A stretch of DNA of 64,000 nucleotides from the NCBI RefSeq assembly GCF_019634775.1, contig NZ_JAHCAS010000001.1, positions 310,001 to 374,000 on the forward strand, read 5' to 3'. Of the stretch, positions 8,762-18,600 are shown in pieces. The stretch is from Dokdonella sp. (GTDB lineage: Bacteria > Pseudomonadota > Gammaproteobacteria > Xanthomonadales > Rhodanobacteraceae). How positions within the stretch are numbered: position 1 is the first letter of the stretch; every line of letters starts with the position of its first letter. The notes beneath the pieces were generated by a model. It was not told where the DNA came from. It made no database searches and saw only the letters and a list, made by a program, of their open reading frames with translations. The position numbers were made by a program, and so were the translations under genes.

Positions 8762-9676
8762 TTACGAGGTTTCGCCGTCACGCCAGCGGAGCACCACATA
8801 GGGCCGCCCCGCCGAATTCATGCCACCCATGCGGATCGTGGCATCGAGCACCGTGCCTGCCCCGTTCGGCAGCCTGGCACGCGACTTGACACTATACGTC
8901 AGGCCACCCCCATCCGCCATGATCGGTGTGCCGTCCGGCAGCAGCAGGCCCGATGTGCCCATGGCCAGCGCACCGGGCGGCAACTGCTGACGACCTTCGA
9001 TGATCGCCTGCGCCTGATCGGCGGTCATGCCGGGGATCGCCATCAGGGCCTCCATCGGCGCGTAGGCCGCGCTCGGCGTGGCACGCCCGGAGTACATGGT
9101 GATGGCCGGCTCGATCTTCATGTAGGTGTCGTAGTCCATCCCAAAAACCTGCTGGATCTCGGACAAGGTTTCGAAAGGGGCATTGCGCGGCCCGTAGGGC
9201 AGGCCCACCGCCTCGTAGTCGTCGACCTCCGCACCCTGCAGCGAACGCAGGTCGTCGGGGTCGCGCCAATCCTGGATCGCGTCAGCCAGTTCCTCGGCGC
9301 GCAGTTCATCGACACCGGTACCCATGAAAAGGTTCTTCAGCGCGAGCGGGTCGGCTGCATTGATGTCGATCTTGCCGGAGTCGTCGGTGATCTCGATCTC
9401 GACCTCGACGCCATCGAATGTGAACTGGTACGGACGGCCGTCGGCCATCCACTTCTCTTCCGGGTTCGGCTTGCTGAGACCGTAGACGGCGAGGTTGAGG
9501 CCCGCTTCGGCGGCGTAGCGCGCAGTCGCCGAATCGAACAGGTGGCGCGACTGCATGCCCTCGGTACGCGCGATCACGGCAAAGCTGCCGAGCAGGATCG
9601 ACAGCAGCGCGATCACCCACATGACCAGCACGAAAGCGACGCCGCGCATGCGGCATCCGGGCACGCGGATGTTCAT
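8762..9676 (-). CDS. xpsK: T2SS minor pseudopilin GspK (XpsK)
   Basis: GspK caps the tip of the periplasmic pseudopilus with GspI and GspJ. The 304-residue product begins MNIRVPGCRMRGVAFVLVMW: a short prepilin leader cut after Gly12, then the hydrophobic helix VAFVLVMWVIALLSILLGSF. As in other GspK proteins, residue +5 of the mature form is not the glutamate found in the other pseudopilins. The large domain includes GKIDINAADPLALKNLF and a helix-hairpin-helix-like AIPGMTADQAQAIIEGR. The ATG overlaps the gspJ stop (ATGA), and AAGGAGG is five nt upstream. Confidence 0.93.
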   Translation of the reverse strand: MNIRVPGCRMRGVAFVLVMWVIALLSILLGSFAVIARTEGMQSRHLFDSATARYAAEAGLNLAVYGLSKPNPEEKWMADGRPYQFTFDGVEVEIEITDDSGKIDINAADPLALKNLFMGTGVDELRAEELADAIQDWRDPDDLRSLQGAEVDDYEAVGLPYGPRNAPFETLSEIQQVFGMDYDTYMKIEPAITMYSGRATPSAAYAPMEALMAIPGMTADQAQAIIEGRQQLPPGALAMGTSGLLLPDGTPIMADGGGLTYSVKSRARLPNGAGTVLDATIRMGGMNSAGRPYVVLRWRDGETS

Positions 9677-10416
9677 TCACGCCTCCTTGCACCACCGGCC
9701 GCATGGACCGGTGGCGCAGTCGACTGGACCGGCATGTTGCCGAACTGCGGGGCGCGCATCGACTGCTGCGCCGCGCCGGCATCAAGCACCAGCGGGATCT
9801 CCATGTCCGGCCAGTCGACCAGGGCTTCCGGCCGCATCTTCAGACGAATGCGCACCATCATCGGCGTGAAGCCCGGGTCCTCCCAGTCGTCGCTCCAGTC
9901 GCCGAGCTTGCCGTCGGCATCGAGCTTGCGGTACTCGAAACGGCCGCTCTCGATCTGGTCCATCAGCACGACCGGATCGGGATCGTCGCTGCGCAGTTTC
10001 TTCGGGTCATAGCCGTTGAGCATCGAATGGAAGAACAGCAAATGCTTGCCGTTGCGCGTATTGGTCAGCTCGAGGGTCTGCACGTAGGAACCGCCGCGCG
10101 AGAGGTATCCGGGCATCGGCGCCACGAAGCGCATGAAATCGCCCTCGCCCTGGAACATGAAGTTGACCCCTGTGCTCTCGTCCTGGCCGAACGGCAGGGG
10201 CAGCGTGCGACTGACCTGGTGACGGATGAACTCCTGGGCGACGCGCATGCGGTTCACGCGATCGATCAGGGCTTCTCCCGTGTGCATCGACTTGACCGCC
10301 GAACGGATGCCTCCGTAGGCCAGCGCGAGCATCACGGCCAGCAGCAGGATCGCCAGCATCAGTTCGATGAGGGTGAAGCCGCGCGGGCGCGCCGGCATGC
10401 GCAAGTCCATGTTCAT
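9673..10416 (-). CDS. xpsJ: T2SS minor pseudopilin GspJ (XpsJ)
   Basis: The 247-residue product carries the prepilin signature RPRG^FTLIELMLAILLLAV, with cleavage after Gly13 and Glu at +5. The periplasmic domain includes a segment (VNRMRVAQEFIRHQVSRTLP) typical of GspJ. It should be processed by a prepilin peptidase that is not encoded in this window, and it joins GspI and GspK at the pseudopilus tip. The C-terminal 40 residues are low-complexity. It overlaps gspI by an ATGA. Confidence 0.92.
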   Translation of the reverse strand: MNMDLRMPARPRGFTLIELMLAILLLAVMLALAYGGIRSAVKSMHTGEALIDRVNRMRVAQEFIRHQVSRTLPLPFGQDESTGVNFMFQGEGDFMRFVAPMPGYLSRGGSYVQTLELTNTRNGKHLLFFHSMLNGYDPKKLRSDDPDPVVLMDQIESGRFEYRKLDADGKLGDWSDDWEDPGFTPMMVRIRLKMRPEALVDWPDMEIPLVLDAGAAQQSMRAPQFGNMPVQSTAPPVHAAGGARRRE

Positions 10417-10988
10417 CCGTCCTTGCCGCTGGAGTCGCGTGGGCGCGAGCCACTCGATGGGCCTCGTCCCATGCCCCCCTGAAGGCCGGCATTGAAATCC
10501 GGCAGAGCCAGGCGCAGGGTCGAGAAGCGCGCCACGTGCTCACTGTTGCGAGAACCCCAGATCACGCGCAGCTCGACATGGAAAAGCTCCATCTGCGCGA
10601 TTTCGGTGATCGGCGAGGCACCGCCGTTGCCGACCTGGGCGCTGGTCGTGACCGAACCCATCGTGGTCGTCGCCTGCGCTTCGACCAGTTGCGGATCGAT
10701 CTGCTCGATGTCCATTTCCCAGCGGAACGTGCGGTCGAACTCACCGCGGCTGCTGCCGGCCTCGACGCGCTCGCCGATGCCGACGTTGTCGAGCAGCGAC
10801 TGCGCCCACAGGGCCGCGCGCGTCTCATCCAACGAACGCCGCGTGTCCTTCAGCGACAGCGTGAGGATCTGCATCAACGCACCGACCGCGATCGCGAAGA
10901 TCACGAAGGCGGCGATCATCTCGATCAGGGTGAAGCCACGCGCGCGCCGCGCGGCGGCGCGCAAGCGGCGCGGACACGGCGCGTTCAC
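10413..10988 (-). CDS. xpsI: T2SS minor pseudopilin GspI (XpsI)
   Basis: The 191-residue product starts at a GTG overlapping the gspH stop (GTGA). The leader is strongly basic (RRLRAAARRARG), followed by FTLIEMIAAFVIFAIAVGAL, so cleavage is after Gly18 with Glu at +5. GspI initiates assembly of the tip complex. The C-terminal tail (GMGRGPSSGSRPRDSSGKDG) is a Gly/Ser-rich extension beyond the conserved domain. Confidence 0.9.
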   Translation of the reverse strand: MNAPCPRRLRAAARRARGFTLIEMIAAFVIFAIAVGALMQILTLSLKDTRRSLDETRAALWAQSLLDNVGIGERVEAGSSRGEFDRTFRWEMDIEQIDPQLVEAQATTTMGSVTTSAQVGNGGASPITEIAQMELFHVELRVIWGSRNSEHVARFSTLRLALPDFNAGLQGGMGRGPSSGSRPRDSSGKDG

Positions 10989-11473
10989 CGGGTTTCCTCC
11001 GGGCGGTCGAGCGAGATCTCACCGGTCAGCCAGCCGACGTTGATCTTCCACTCGCGCTGCCCGAGCACGACGGCGATGTTGCCGCCGGTGGAACTGCCGT
11101 CGGGAAAGAAGCGGATGCCGCCCTTCATGTCACCGGTCAGTTCCTGCTCGGCGGTGGTCAGGCGCAGTTCCATGTCCTTCGGCAGCTCCACGGAGCCCTT
11201 GCCAGGCGCCTGGTAGGTGTTGGCCCCGAGATCGATCTCGAGCACCTTCTGCTGGCCCTTCACGATCGCCTGTCCGCGCGTGTAGCGCAGCGCGGCAACG
11301 AGATCTCGACTGGCCGCCTCGATGCGCGCGCCGGACAAACTGCGCGAGAACGACAGTGCGGCGACCACCGCGACGATGCCGATCAGCGCGATGACGACCA
11401 CGATCTCGATCAGGGTGAAGCCGAGCACGCGGCGAGGCGCGCCTCGACTCATGCCGGCGGTGGAAACACGCAT
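10985..11473 (-). CDS. xpsH: T2SS minor pseudopilin GspH (XpsH)
   Basis: The 162-residue product has the leader RGAPRRVLG and then FTLIEIVVVIALIGIVAVVA, with cleavage after Gly18. The following ASRDLVAALRYTRGQAIVKG is characteristic of GspH, the pseudopilin that joins the tip complex to the GspG shaft. The ATG at 11473 is 36 nt after the gspG stop, the widest gap in this part of the operon; an in-frame ATG at 11452 would also leave a functional leader. Confidence 0.9.
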   Translation of the reverse strand: MRVSTAGMSRGAPRRVLGFTLIEIVVVIALIGIVAVVAALSFSRSLSGARIEAASRDLVAALRYTRGQAIVKGQQKVLEIDLGANTYQAPGKGSVELPKDMELRLTTAEQELTGDMKGGIRFFPDGSSTGGNIAVVLGQREWKINVGWLTGEISLDRPEETR

Positions 11474-11509
11474 GTCGGCGCGCCCTCGTCCGCTGCCACG
11501 CGCAGCCGC

Positions 11510-11935
11510 CTACTTCTCCCAGCTTCCGAAATCCTTGTCCTGCCCCTCCCCACCGGCCTTGCCGTCCTTGCCGAGGAAGATGATGTCGAAGTCGCGCCCT
11601 TCGCCACCGGGCTTGTTGTAGACGTAGGGGCGGCCGAACGGATCCTTGAGGTCGGCCTCCTTCGCACACGGGCACATGCCGACCTTTTTCAGCAGATCCT
11701 GCAGGGAATCCGGGTAGTTGCCGGTGCCCATCTGGTACTGGTTGACCGCCATCTCGAGCTTCTTCACCGCCACGGTTCCGGCCTGGTACTTGCCGCCGCC
11801 GAAGAAGTCCATGACGTTGCCGCCGACGATCGCGATGACGATGCCGAGCAGGACGATGACCGCAATCATCTCCATCAAGGTGAAGCCGGCGTTGCGCGGC
11901 AGCGCGTACATGCGGCGCGGGGCATGGGTGTGCAT
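11510..11935 (-). CDS. xpsG: T2SS major pseudopilin GspG (XpsG)
   Basis: This encodes the shaft subunit of the pseudopilus. The signature is LPRNAG^FTLMEMIAVIVLLG, with Glu at +5. The mature protein of about 125 residues shows the usual features: QYQMGTGNYPDSLQDLLKK, LKDPFGRPYVYNKPG and the calcium-binding-type end FLGKDGKAGGEGQDKDFGSW. A CPC pair in a GMCPCAKEAD loop is unusual. An ATG at 11950 overlaps the gspF stop, but GAGGAA precedes the ATG at 11935 at normal spacing, so I prefer the latter (141 residues). Confidence 0.92.
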   Translation of the reverse strand: MHTHAPRRMYALPRNAGFTLMEMIAVIVLLGIVIAIVGGNVMDFFGGGKYQAGTVAVKKLEMAVNQYQMGTGNYPDSLQDLLKKVGMCPCAKEADLKDPFGRPYVYNKPGGEGRDFDIIFLGKDGKAGGEGQDKDFGSWEK

Positions 11936-11946
11936 GGTCAGGTTCC

Positions 11947-13164
11947 TCATTGGATCGAGCTGGTCAGTTTAAGGATCGGCAGGATGATCGCCATCATGAT
12001 GACCGCGACGACGACCGTCATCAGCACCGTGGTGGCGGGCACGAGTGCCGCGAGCAGGCGTTCGAGCGTGTTCTTGACCTCGACATCGAAGGTATCGGCG
12101 ACCTTGAGCAGCATCGTGTCGAGTTCGCCCGATTCCTCGCCTACGCTGACCATCTGCAGGGCGAGTTTCGGGAACTTCTTGGTCTGACCAAGCGCGAAAC
12201 CGAGTCCGCTGCCGGTCTTGACGTCGGCGGAGGCGGTGTCCACGGCCTGGGCCAGCGCCGCGTTGCCCATCACGTTGCGCCCGATGGTCAGGGCGCCCAG
12301 CAATGGAACGCCGTTCTTGAGCAAAGTTCCGAGGGTGCGCGCAAGGCGCGCTGTTTCGAGCTTGCGCACGAGCTCGCCGATCACGCGCATGCCAAGCAGG
12401 CGCTCGTCGATGGCCAGGCGCGCGATCGGGTCGGCCATGCGCCGGCGCAGCCAGGCAATGCCAGCCACAAGGCCAGCCAGCAACAGCCACCAGTAGTTCT
12501 GCAAGGTGGAGCCGACGCCGACGACGATGCGCGTGATCAGCGGCATCTCGACGTCCATGTCGGCGAACATCTGCTCGAACTGCGGCACCACGACGACCAG
12601 CAGCACGAACAGCGACACCAGCACCATGCCGACGAGGAAGGCCGGATAGACCAGCGCGTTGATGACGCTTGCCTTCAACTGGCGCGAACGCTCCAGGTAC
12701 TCGGCAAGGCGGCGCAGGGTTTCCTCGAGCGAGCCACCGGCCTCGCCGGCGCGCACCATGTTCACGTACAGGCGCGAGAACGATTCGCGCTCGGCTTCGA
12801 GCGCATCGGACAGAGTGGCGCCACCACGCACGACGTCGCGCACGCGTTCAAGCAGGGCGCGCGCCTTCTCGCTTTCCGGAAGATCGAGCAGGATCTGCAG
12901 CGCGCGATCGAGCGGCTGGCCGGCACCGAGCAGGGTCGCCAGCTGCTGGGTGAGCTGGACGATCTGCGCCTCGTTCAGTGTCGCCTTGCGCGTGAGCGCC
13001 GCGAACAGGCTGCCACTCCCGGCACTGTCGGCATCGCGCACCTCGATGGGGATGTTGCCGGCATCCTGCAGCTTGGCGATCACCTCGTCCTGCGAGGCCA
13101 CGTCCATGCGCCCTTCGAGCGTCTCACCGGAGGGGGTGACGGCTTTGTACTGGTACAGGGTCAT
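11947..13164 (-). CDS. xpsF: T2SS inner-membrane platform protein GspF (XpsF)
   Basis: The 405-residue polytopic protein has the two GspF domains (about residues 70-195 and 275-395), each followed by hydrophobic helices: AFLVGMVLVSLFVLLVVVVP, WWLLLAGLVAGIAWL and MTVVVAVIMMAIILPILKL. It starts MTLYQYKAVTPSGETLEGRM, which matches the family. No Shine-Dalgarno sequence precedes this ATG; the upstream sequence is the C-rich arm of a heptamer repeat. GspF lies at the base of the pseudopilus and couples to GspE. Confidence 0.93.
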   Translation of the reverse strand: MTLYQYKAVTPSGETLEGRMDVASQDEVIAKLQDAGNIPIEVRDADSAGSGSLFAALTRKATLNEAQIVQLTQQLATLLGAGQPLDRALQILLDLPESEKARALLERVRDVVRGGATLSDALEAERESFSRLYVNMVRAGEAGGSLEETLRRLAEYLERSRQLKASVINALVYPAFLVGMVLVSLFVLLVVVVPQFEQMFADMDVEMPLITRIVVGVGSTLQNYWWLLLAGLVAGIAWLRRRMADPIARLAIDERLLGMRVIGELVRKLETARLARTLGTLLKNGVPLLGALTIGRNVMGNAALAQAVDTASADVKTGSGLGFALGQTKKFPKLALQMVSVGEESGELDTMLLKVADTFDVEVKNTLERLLAALVPATTVLMTVVVAVIMMAIILPILKLTSSIQ

Positions 13165-13285
13165 GGGCGGGAGGAATGGGCGATGGGAAACGGGACACAA
13201 GCGGAACTCCGGCACGCGGAACCCTGCAAACCGACGACCGGCGTCATGCCGATTGCGCAACCGTCCTCCCCCATCCCCGGCTTCA
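13165..13285. repeat. Heptamer-type inverted repeat between gspE and gspF
   Basis: The left arm (13165-13194) is G-rich on the plus strand with units GGGCGG, AATGGGCGATGGG and AAACGGG. The right arm (13261-13282) is C-rich (CCTCCCCCATCCCCGGCTT). It is a degenerate copy of the element seen better preserved at 23654-23775. It fills the whole gap between the gspE stop and the gspF ATG, which is otherwise the longest gap in the operon. Confidence 0.55.
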
Positions 13286-13288
13286 TCA

Positions 13289-15025
13289 TCAACCCTCCTG
13301 GGTCACGCGCAGGATCTCCTCGATCGTGGTCTGTCCGGCGAGGGCCTTGACCAGACCGTCCTCGTACATCGTGCGCATGCCCTCGGCGCGCGCCTGGGTT
13401 TCGATTTCACCCATGCTGGCATGCTGCATGACGAGGCGACGGATGGCGTCACTCATGACGAGGAACTCCATGATCGTCGTGCGGCCATAGTAGCCACTCG
13501 GATACGCCGGGCTCGGCACCGGCTTGTACAGGCGGATCGGGCGTTCGTCGGTCAGCTTGTCGAGCCCGAACTCACGCACGACTTCGGGCAAGGCCTCGTA
13601 GGGTTCGGCGCTGGCAGGATCGAGGCGGCGCAGCAGGCGCTGGGCGAGGATGCCGTTGACGGTCGAGGTCAGAAGGTAGTCCTCGACCCCCATGTCGAGC
13701 AGGCGGGTAATGCCACCGGCGGCATTGTTCGTGTGCAGGGTGGACAGCACGAGGTGGCCGGTCAGCGCGGACTGGATCGCGATCTTCGCGGTCTCGAGGT
13801 CGCGCATTTCGCCGATCATGATGATGTCCGGATCCTGGCGCACGATCGAGCGCAGGGCGTGCGAGAAATCGAGGCCGATCGACGGCTTGGCCTGGATCTG
13901 GTTGATGCCCTCGATCTGGTATTCGACCGGATCCTCGACGGTGATGATCTTGACGTCCGGCGTGTTGAGCTTGCTGAGCGCCGTGTACAGCGTGGTCGTC
14001 TTGCCCGAGCCGGTCGGGCCGGTGACGAGCAGGATGCCGTGCGGCAGTTCGAGCACCTTGTTGAACTTCGGCAGGAAGTCGTCGGTGAAGCCGAGCGTCC
14101 TGAAGTCGAACACGACCGCTTCGCGGTCGAGGATGCGCATGACCACCGATTCTCCGTGCGAAGTCGGCACGGTCGACACGCGCAGGTCGAGCTCCTTGCC
14201 CTGCACGCGGATCATGATGCGGCCGTCCTGCGGCAGGCGGCGCTCGGCGATGTTGAGCTTGGCCATGATCTTGATGCGCGAGATCACCGCCGCAGTCGAC
14301 GCCGCCGGCGGCGACTCGACCTCGTGCAGCACGCCGTCGATGCGGTAGCGCACCTTGAGCCGACTCTCGAACGGCTCGACGTGGATGTCAGATGCACGCT
14401 GCTCGACCGCGCGCTGGATGACCAGGTTGACCAGGCGGATGACCGGCGCCTCGGAGGCGAGGTCGCGCAGGTGCTCGATGTCGTCCTCGCTGCGCGTGCT
14501 CTCGTCGGTCAGGCTTTCGACGATCGAACCCATCGCCGAACGACCCTGGCCGTAGAAGCGCTCGATGAGGTCGTCGATCTCCGGGCGCAGGCCGACGCTC
14601 AGGCTGGCCTTGCGGCCGGTGGCCAGCTCGATCGCCTCGAGCGGGTACGGGTCGGCCGGGTCGGCGACCAGCAGCTTGACCTCGGTCTCGCTCTCGCCGA
14701 TCGGCACCACATGATGATGCTTGAGGAAGCGCACCGAGAGCTGCACGTTCGGCGGCGGCGCCTCCGGGAAGTCCTTGGACATCAGCAACGGCAGATCCAT
14801 GATCTCGGCCACTGCGTCGGCCATGTCGCGTTCGGAAACGAGGCCGAGGCGCGTGAGCAGGCCGACCAGTCGGCCGGAGGGATCCTCCTCGTGCAGGCGC
14901 CGACCGCGCGCGAGGTCGGTTTCCTTCAGGCGCCCGCGCGCGACCAGATACTGGCAGATGCGCTCGTCGAGCTCGGCACCGGTGGAGGCAGCGGCGGGCA
15001 CGGCGATTTCGGCGGCGACGGACAT
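13289..15025 (-). CDS. xpsE: T2SS ATPase GspE (XpsE), without the tetracysteine motif
   Basis: This cytoplasmic hexameric ATPase powers pseudopilus assembly. The 578-residue product has an N-terminal domain that binds GspL (about residues 15-160), then the RecA-like core with Walker A GPTGSGKTTT, an Asp box, Walker B (DPDIIMIGEMRD) and a His box (LSTLHTNNAAGG). Most GspE proteins have a zinc-binding CxxC...CxxC insertion after the His box; here the equivalent segments read LLRRLDPASAEPYEAL and PSPAYPSGYYGRTT, with no cysteine. The only cysteine in the protein is near residue 24. The gene starts three nt after the upstream membrane-protein gene. Confidence 0.95.
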   Translation of the reverse strand: MSVAAEIAVPAAASTGAELDERICQYLVARGRLKETDLARGRRLHEEDPSGRLVGLLTRLGLVSERDMADAVAEIMDLPLLMSKDFPEAPPPNVQLSVRFLKHHHVVPIGESETEVKLLVADPADPYPLEAIELATGRKASLSVGLRPEIDDLIERFYGQGRSAMGSIVESLTDESTRSEDDIEHLRDLASEAPVIRLVNLVIQRAVEQRASDIHVEPFESRLKVRYRIDGVLHEVESPPAASTAAVISRIKIMAKLNIAERRLPQDGRIMIRVQGKELDLRVSTVPTSHGESVVMRILDREAVVFDFRTLGFTDDFLPKFNKVLELPHGILLVTGPTGSGKTTTLYTALSKLNTPDVKIITVEDPVEYQIEGINQIQAKPSIGLDFSHALRSIVRQDPDIIMIGEMRDLETAKIAIQSALTGHLVLSTLHTNNAAGGITRLLDMGVEDYLLTSTVNGILAQRLLRRLDPASAEPYEALPEVVREFGLDKLTDERPIRLYKPVPSPAYPSGYYGRTTIMEFLVMSDAIRRLVMQHASMGEIETQARAEGMRTMYEDGLVKALAGQTTIEEILRVTQEG

Positions 15026-15028
15026 CGG

Positions 15029-15670
15029 TTACTCCTGGGATTCCGGGCTTCGACCCGGCGGATGCCCTGCCGGTTCCGCCACAGGATGCACGAGTGTCAT
15101 CACGAAGTCGCGGTTGAGGCCGAGCCAGAGCGCGACCGGCATCAGCGCCGGCAGGATCAGATAGCCGAACTGATAGGCCAGCGCGATCGCGTTGGCCGGG
15201 ATTCCGGCGCGCTTGATCGCGCTGGCGCCGACCGGCCCACTGTCGAAGGCGAGCAGCTTGAGGCTCTCGGCGACGAGACCGAATGACTGGGTCAGCCAGA
15301 TCGCGGCGAAGGCCACGCCGAACTGCAGCAGGCGTTGTCCCATGTCCAGCGGCGCAGCCATGGCAAGGCCGGCAAACAGCGGCAGCGAGTAGCCGTAGAT
15401 CATCGGGTTCTGCCGCAGCACCAGCTCACCGATGCCGCCGCGCCCCTGCGCATCGACCTGGTCGACGAGTACGCGCGTACCAGTCTCCATGAAATGACCG
15501 TGCTGGCCGATCTGGCCGAACAGGTCCGGCCACAGGCTGGTCAGGACGACCCCGGCCATGCGGATCACCGGCCAGACCAGCGCTTCGGCCAGCACGAACC
15601 ACAGGAAGAACGCGAGCGGCAACCACAGCACCGCCTTCAGGCCGAACTCGCGGAGCGGCGAGACCCGCAT
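15029..15670 (-). CDS. Inner-membrane protein of unknown function between purL and gspE
   Basis: The 213-residue product has about four hydrophobic segments (residues 12-46, 91-107, 112-135 and 158-183), a conserved-looking LRQNPMIYGYSLPLFAGLA stretch and a Pro-rich polar tail. Its ATG overlaps the purL stop (TGATG) and its stop is three nt before the gspE start, so it is translationally locked between purine synthesis and the T2SS. The sequence reminds me of the small membrane proteins annotated as exosortase-H-associated in this order, but no exosortase gene is in the window, so I leave the function open. Confidence 0.7.
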   Translation of the reverse strand: MRVSPLREFGLKAVLWLPLAFFLWFVLAEALVWPVIRMAGVVLTSLWPDLFGQIGQHGHFMETGTRVLVDQVDAQGRGGIGELVLRQNPMIYGYSLPLFAGLAMAAPLDMGQRLLQFGVAFAAIWLTQSFGLVAESLKLLAFDSGPVGASAIKRAGIPANAIALAYQFGYLILPALMPVALWLGLNRDFVMTLVHPVAEPAGHPPGRSPESQE

Positions 15671-18600
15671 CAGCCCACCCACGCGCGCGCATTGCGGAAC
15701 AGGCGCATCCACGGCGAGGCGTCGCCCCACGCCTTCGGCGCCCAGCTCATCTGCGCGCTGCGGTGCACGCGCTCGGGATGTGGCATGAGAATGGTGACGC
15801 GGCCATCGGCGGCACTGAAACCGGCGGCGCCACCCGGCGAGCCGTTTGGATTGAGCGGGAAACGCTCGGTCGCGCGCCCGTGGCCGTCGACGTAGCGCAG
15901 GCAGGCACGCTGACGTTTCGCCTGGGCCGGATCGGCAAAACTGACGCGGCCTTCGCCATGCGCGACCACTACCGGGATGCGCGAACCCGCCATGTCGCGC
16001 AGGAAGATCGAATCGGTTTCGCCGACTTCCAGGGTGACGAAGCGCGCTTCGTACTGCTCGGAGGCATTGCGCTCGAAACGCGGCCAGGCCTGGGCGCCGG
16101 GGATGATGTCCTTCAGCTGCGAGAGCATCTGGCAGCCATTGCACACGCCAAGTGCGAAATGTGCGGGATCGGCGAAGAACGCGGCGAACTGCTCGCGCAA
16201 GCGCTCGTTGTAGAGGATCGACGCGGCCCAGCCACGGCCGGCACCCAGCACGTCGCCGTAGCTGAAGCCACCACAGGCGGCCAAGCCAGTGAAGCCGTCG
16301 AGGCGATGTCGGCCGGCCTGCAGGTCACTCATGTGCACGTCGACGGCCTCGAAACCAGCGCGCGTGAATGCGGCAGCCATCTCGACCTGGCCGTTGACGC
16401 CCTGGTCGCGCAGGATCGCCACGCGCGGACGGGTGCCGCTCGCGATATACGGTGCGGCGATGTCGTCGTCGGGATCGAAACTCAGTTTCGGCACGATGCC
16501 CGCGTCTTCCTCGTCGCAGCGCCAGTCCAGTTCAGCATCTGCGCAATCAGGGTTGTCGCGCAGGCACTGCATGGCGTGGCTGGTCGCCGACCAGGTCGCC
16601 ATCAACTTCCGCCACGACCAGTTCGCCACCGGCTCGCCGTCCTGGCGCAGGCGCAGGCGCGGTTTGGCGACCGGGCGCGCGACCACGTGCGCGCAGCGCT
16701 CCAGGCCGTGCGCCTGCAGCAGCGCGCGGAATGCCTCGCGGTCGCGCGTGCGCACCTGCACGACGCCGCCGAGCTCCTCGTTGAACAAGGCGCGCAGCGT
16801 GTTGTCGGCCCAGCCGTCGAGGTCGACATCGAGGCCGCAATGACCGGCGAAGGCCATCTCGACGAGGGTGACGATCGCACCACCATCGCTGCGGTCATGG
16901 TACGCGAGCAGCAAGCCATCATGGTTGGCCTGCTGGATGAGGTCGAAATATGCACGCAGGCGTGCCGGGTCATCGACATCGGGCGGCAGGTCGCCGGCGC
17001 GGTTGAACACCTGGGTCAGCACCGAACCGCCAAGGCGACCTCGGCCCTGACCGAGGTCGATCAGCCACAGCTCGCTGTCGCCCGCGTCGAGCACGAGCTG
17101 CGGCGTCAGCGCGCGGCGCACGTCGGCGCAGCGCGCGAACGCGGTGACGATCAGCGAGACCGGCGACACGGTCCGCTGCTGCACGCCATCGCCATCGGTG
17201 TAGCGCACCTGCATCGACAGCGAATCCTTGCCGACCGGGATCGACAGGCCGAGCGCGGGACACAATTCCATGCCTAGCGCATGCACGGCGTCATAGAGAT
17301 CGGCATCCTCGCCCGGATGGTCGATCGCGGCCATCCAGTTCGCCGATAGCCGGATTTCATCCAGTTTCACCGGCGCCGCGGCGAGATTGCTCAACGCCTC
17401 GCCGACCGCCATGCGTGCGGAGGCCGTGGCGCTGAGCAGGGCCAGCGGCGTGCGCTCGCCCATCGCCATCGCCTCACCGGCATGACCGGCGAAATCGTTG
17501 AGCATGACCGCGCAATCGGCCACCGGCACCTGCCATGGCCCGACCATCGGATCGCGTGCGCACAGACCACCGACGCTGCGGTCGCCGATGGTGACGAGGA
17601 AGGCCTTGCTGGCCACGGCCGGAAAGGCGAGCACGCGCTCGACCGCCTGCTCGAGCTCGATGCCCTCGGTATCGGCGACGACCGACAGGCGACGGGCGAC
17701 GCGGCGTGCATCGCGCTGCATGCGCGGTGGCTTGCCGAAAAGGACATCGAGCGGAAGATCGATGGGATGAAGCCGGGAATCGGGATTCGGGAATCGGGAA
17801 TCGGACAGCAGAAGGCGGCGCTCCGTCGTCGCATGGCCTATCACGGCGAACGGACAGCGTTCGCGTACGCAGATCGCCTCGAACGCGGCAAGGTCGGACG
17901 GACGCACGCCGAGCACGTAGCGCTCCTGCGACTCGTTGCACCAGATCTGCATCGGCGAAAGCTGCGGATCGGCGCACGGAATGCGTGCGAGATCGAGCAC
18001 GCCGCCAACGCCGGAATCGTTGAGCAGTTCAGGAATCGCATTGGACAAACCGCCGGCACCGACGTCGTGGATCGACACGATCGGATTGGCCACGCCGCGC
18101 GCCCAGCAGGCATCGATGACTTCCTGGCAGCGCCGCTCCATCTCGGCGTTGTCGCGCTGCACGGAGGCGAAGTCGAGTTCGGCCGAGCTGGTGCCGGCCG
18201 CCATCGACGAGGCCGCGCCACCGCCGAGGCCGATCAGCATGGCCGGACCGCCGAGCACGATCACCGCGTCGCCCTCGGCGAGTTCGCGCTTTTCGACATC
18301 GCCGGGGCGCAGGTTGGCAAGTCCGCCGGCGATCATGATCGGCTTGTCGTAGCCACGGCGCAGGCCGGCCTCGTCGGTGCCCTGCTCGAACGTGCGGAAG
18401 TAGCCCCCGAGGCAGGGGCGGCCAAACTCGTTGTTGAACGCCGCCGCGCCGATCGGACCGTCACGCATGATCTCCAGCGGGGTGGCAAATCGCGGCGGCA
18501 GCGGGCGCTCGGGCTCCCACGGCTGCGGCAATGACGGGATGCGCAGGTGCGACACGCTGAAGCCGGTAAGCCCGGCCTTCGGCTTGCCGCCACGCCCGGT

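Noticed and set aside
12659..15286. Plus-strand frame of 875 codons opposite gspE/gspF
   Set aside because: Composition is His/Arg/Asp-rich without any family motif, and gspE and gspF on the other strand are unambiguous. High GC makes such antisense frames common.
15029..16144. The 371-codon frame containing the small membrane-protein gene as one long protein
   Set aside because: Its upstream part is an Arg-rich shadow of purL; the ATG at 15670 begins a clean membrane protein and overlaps the purL stop.
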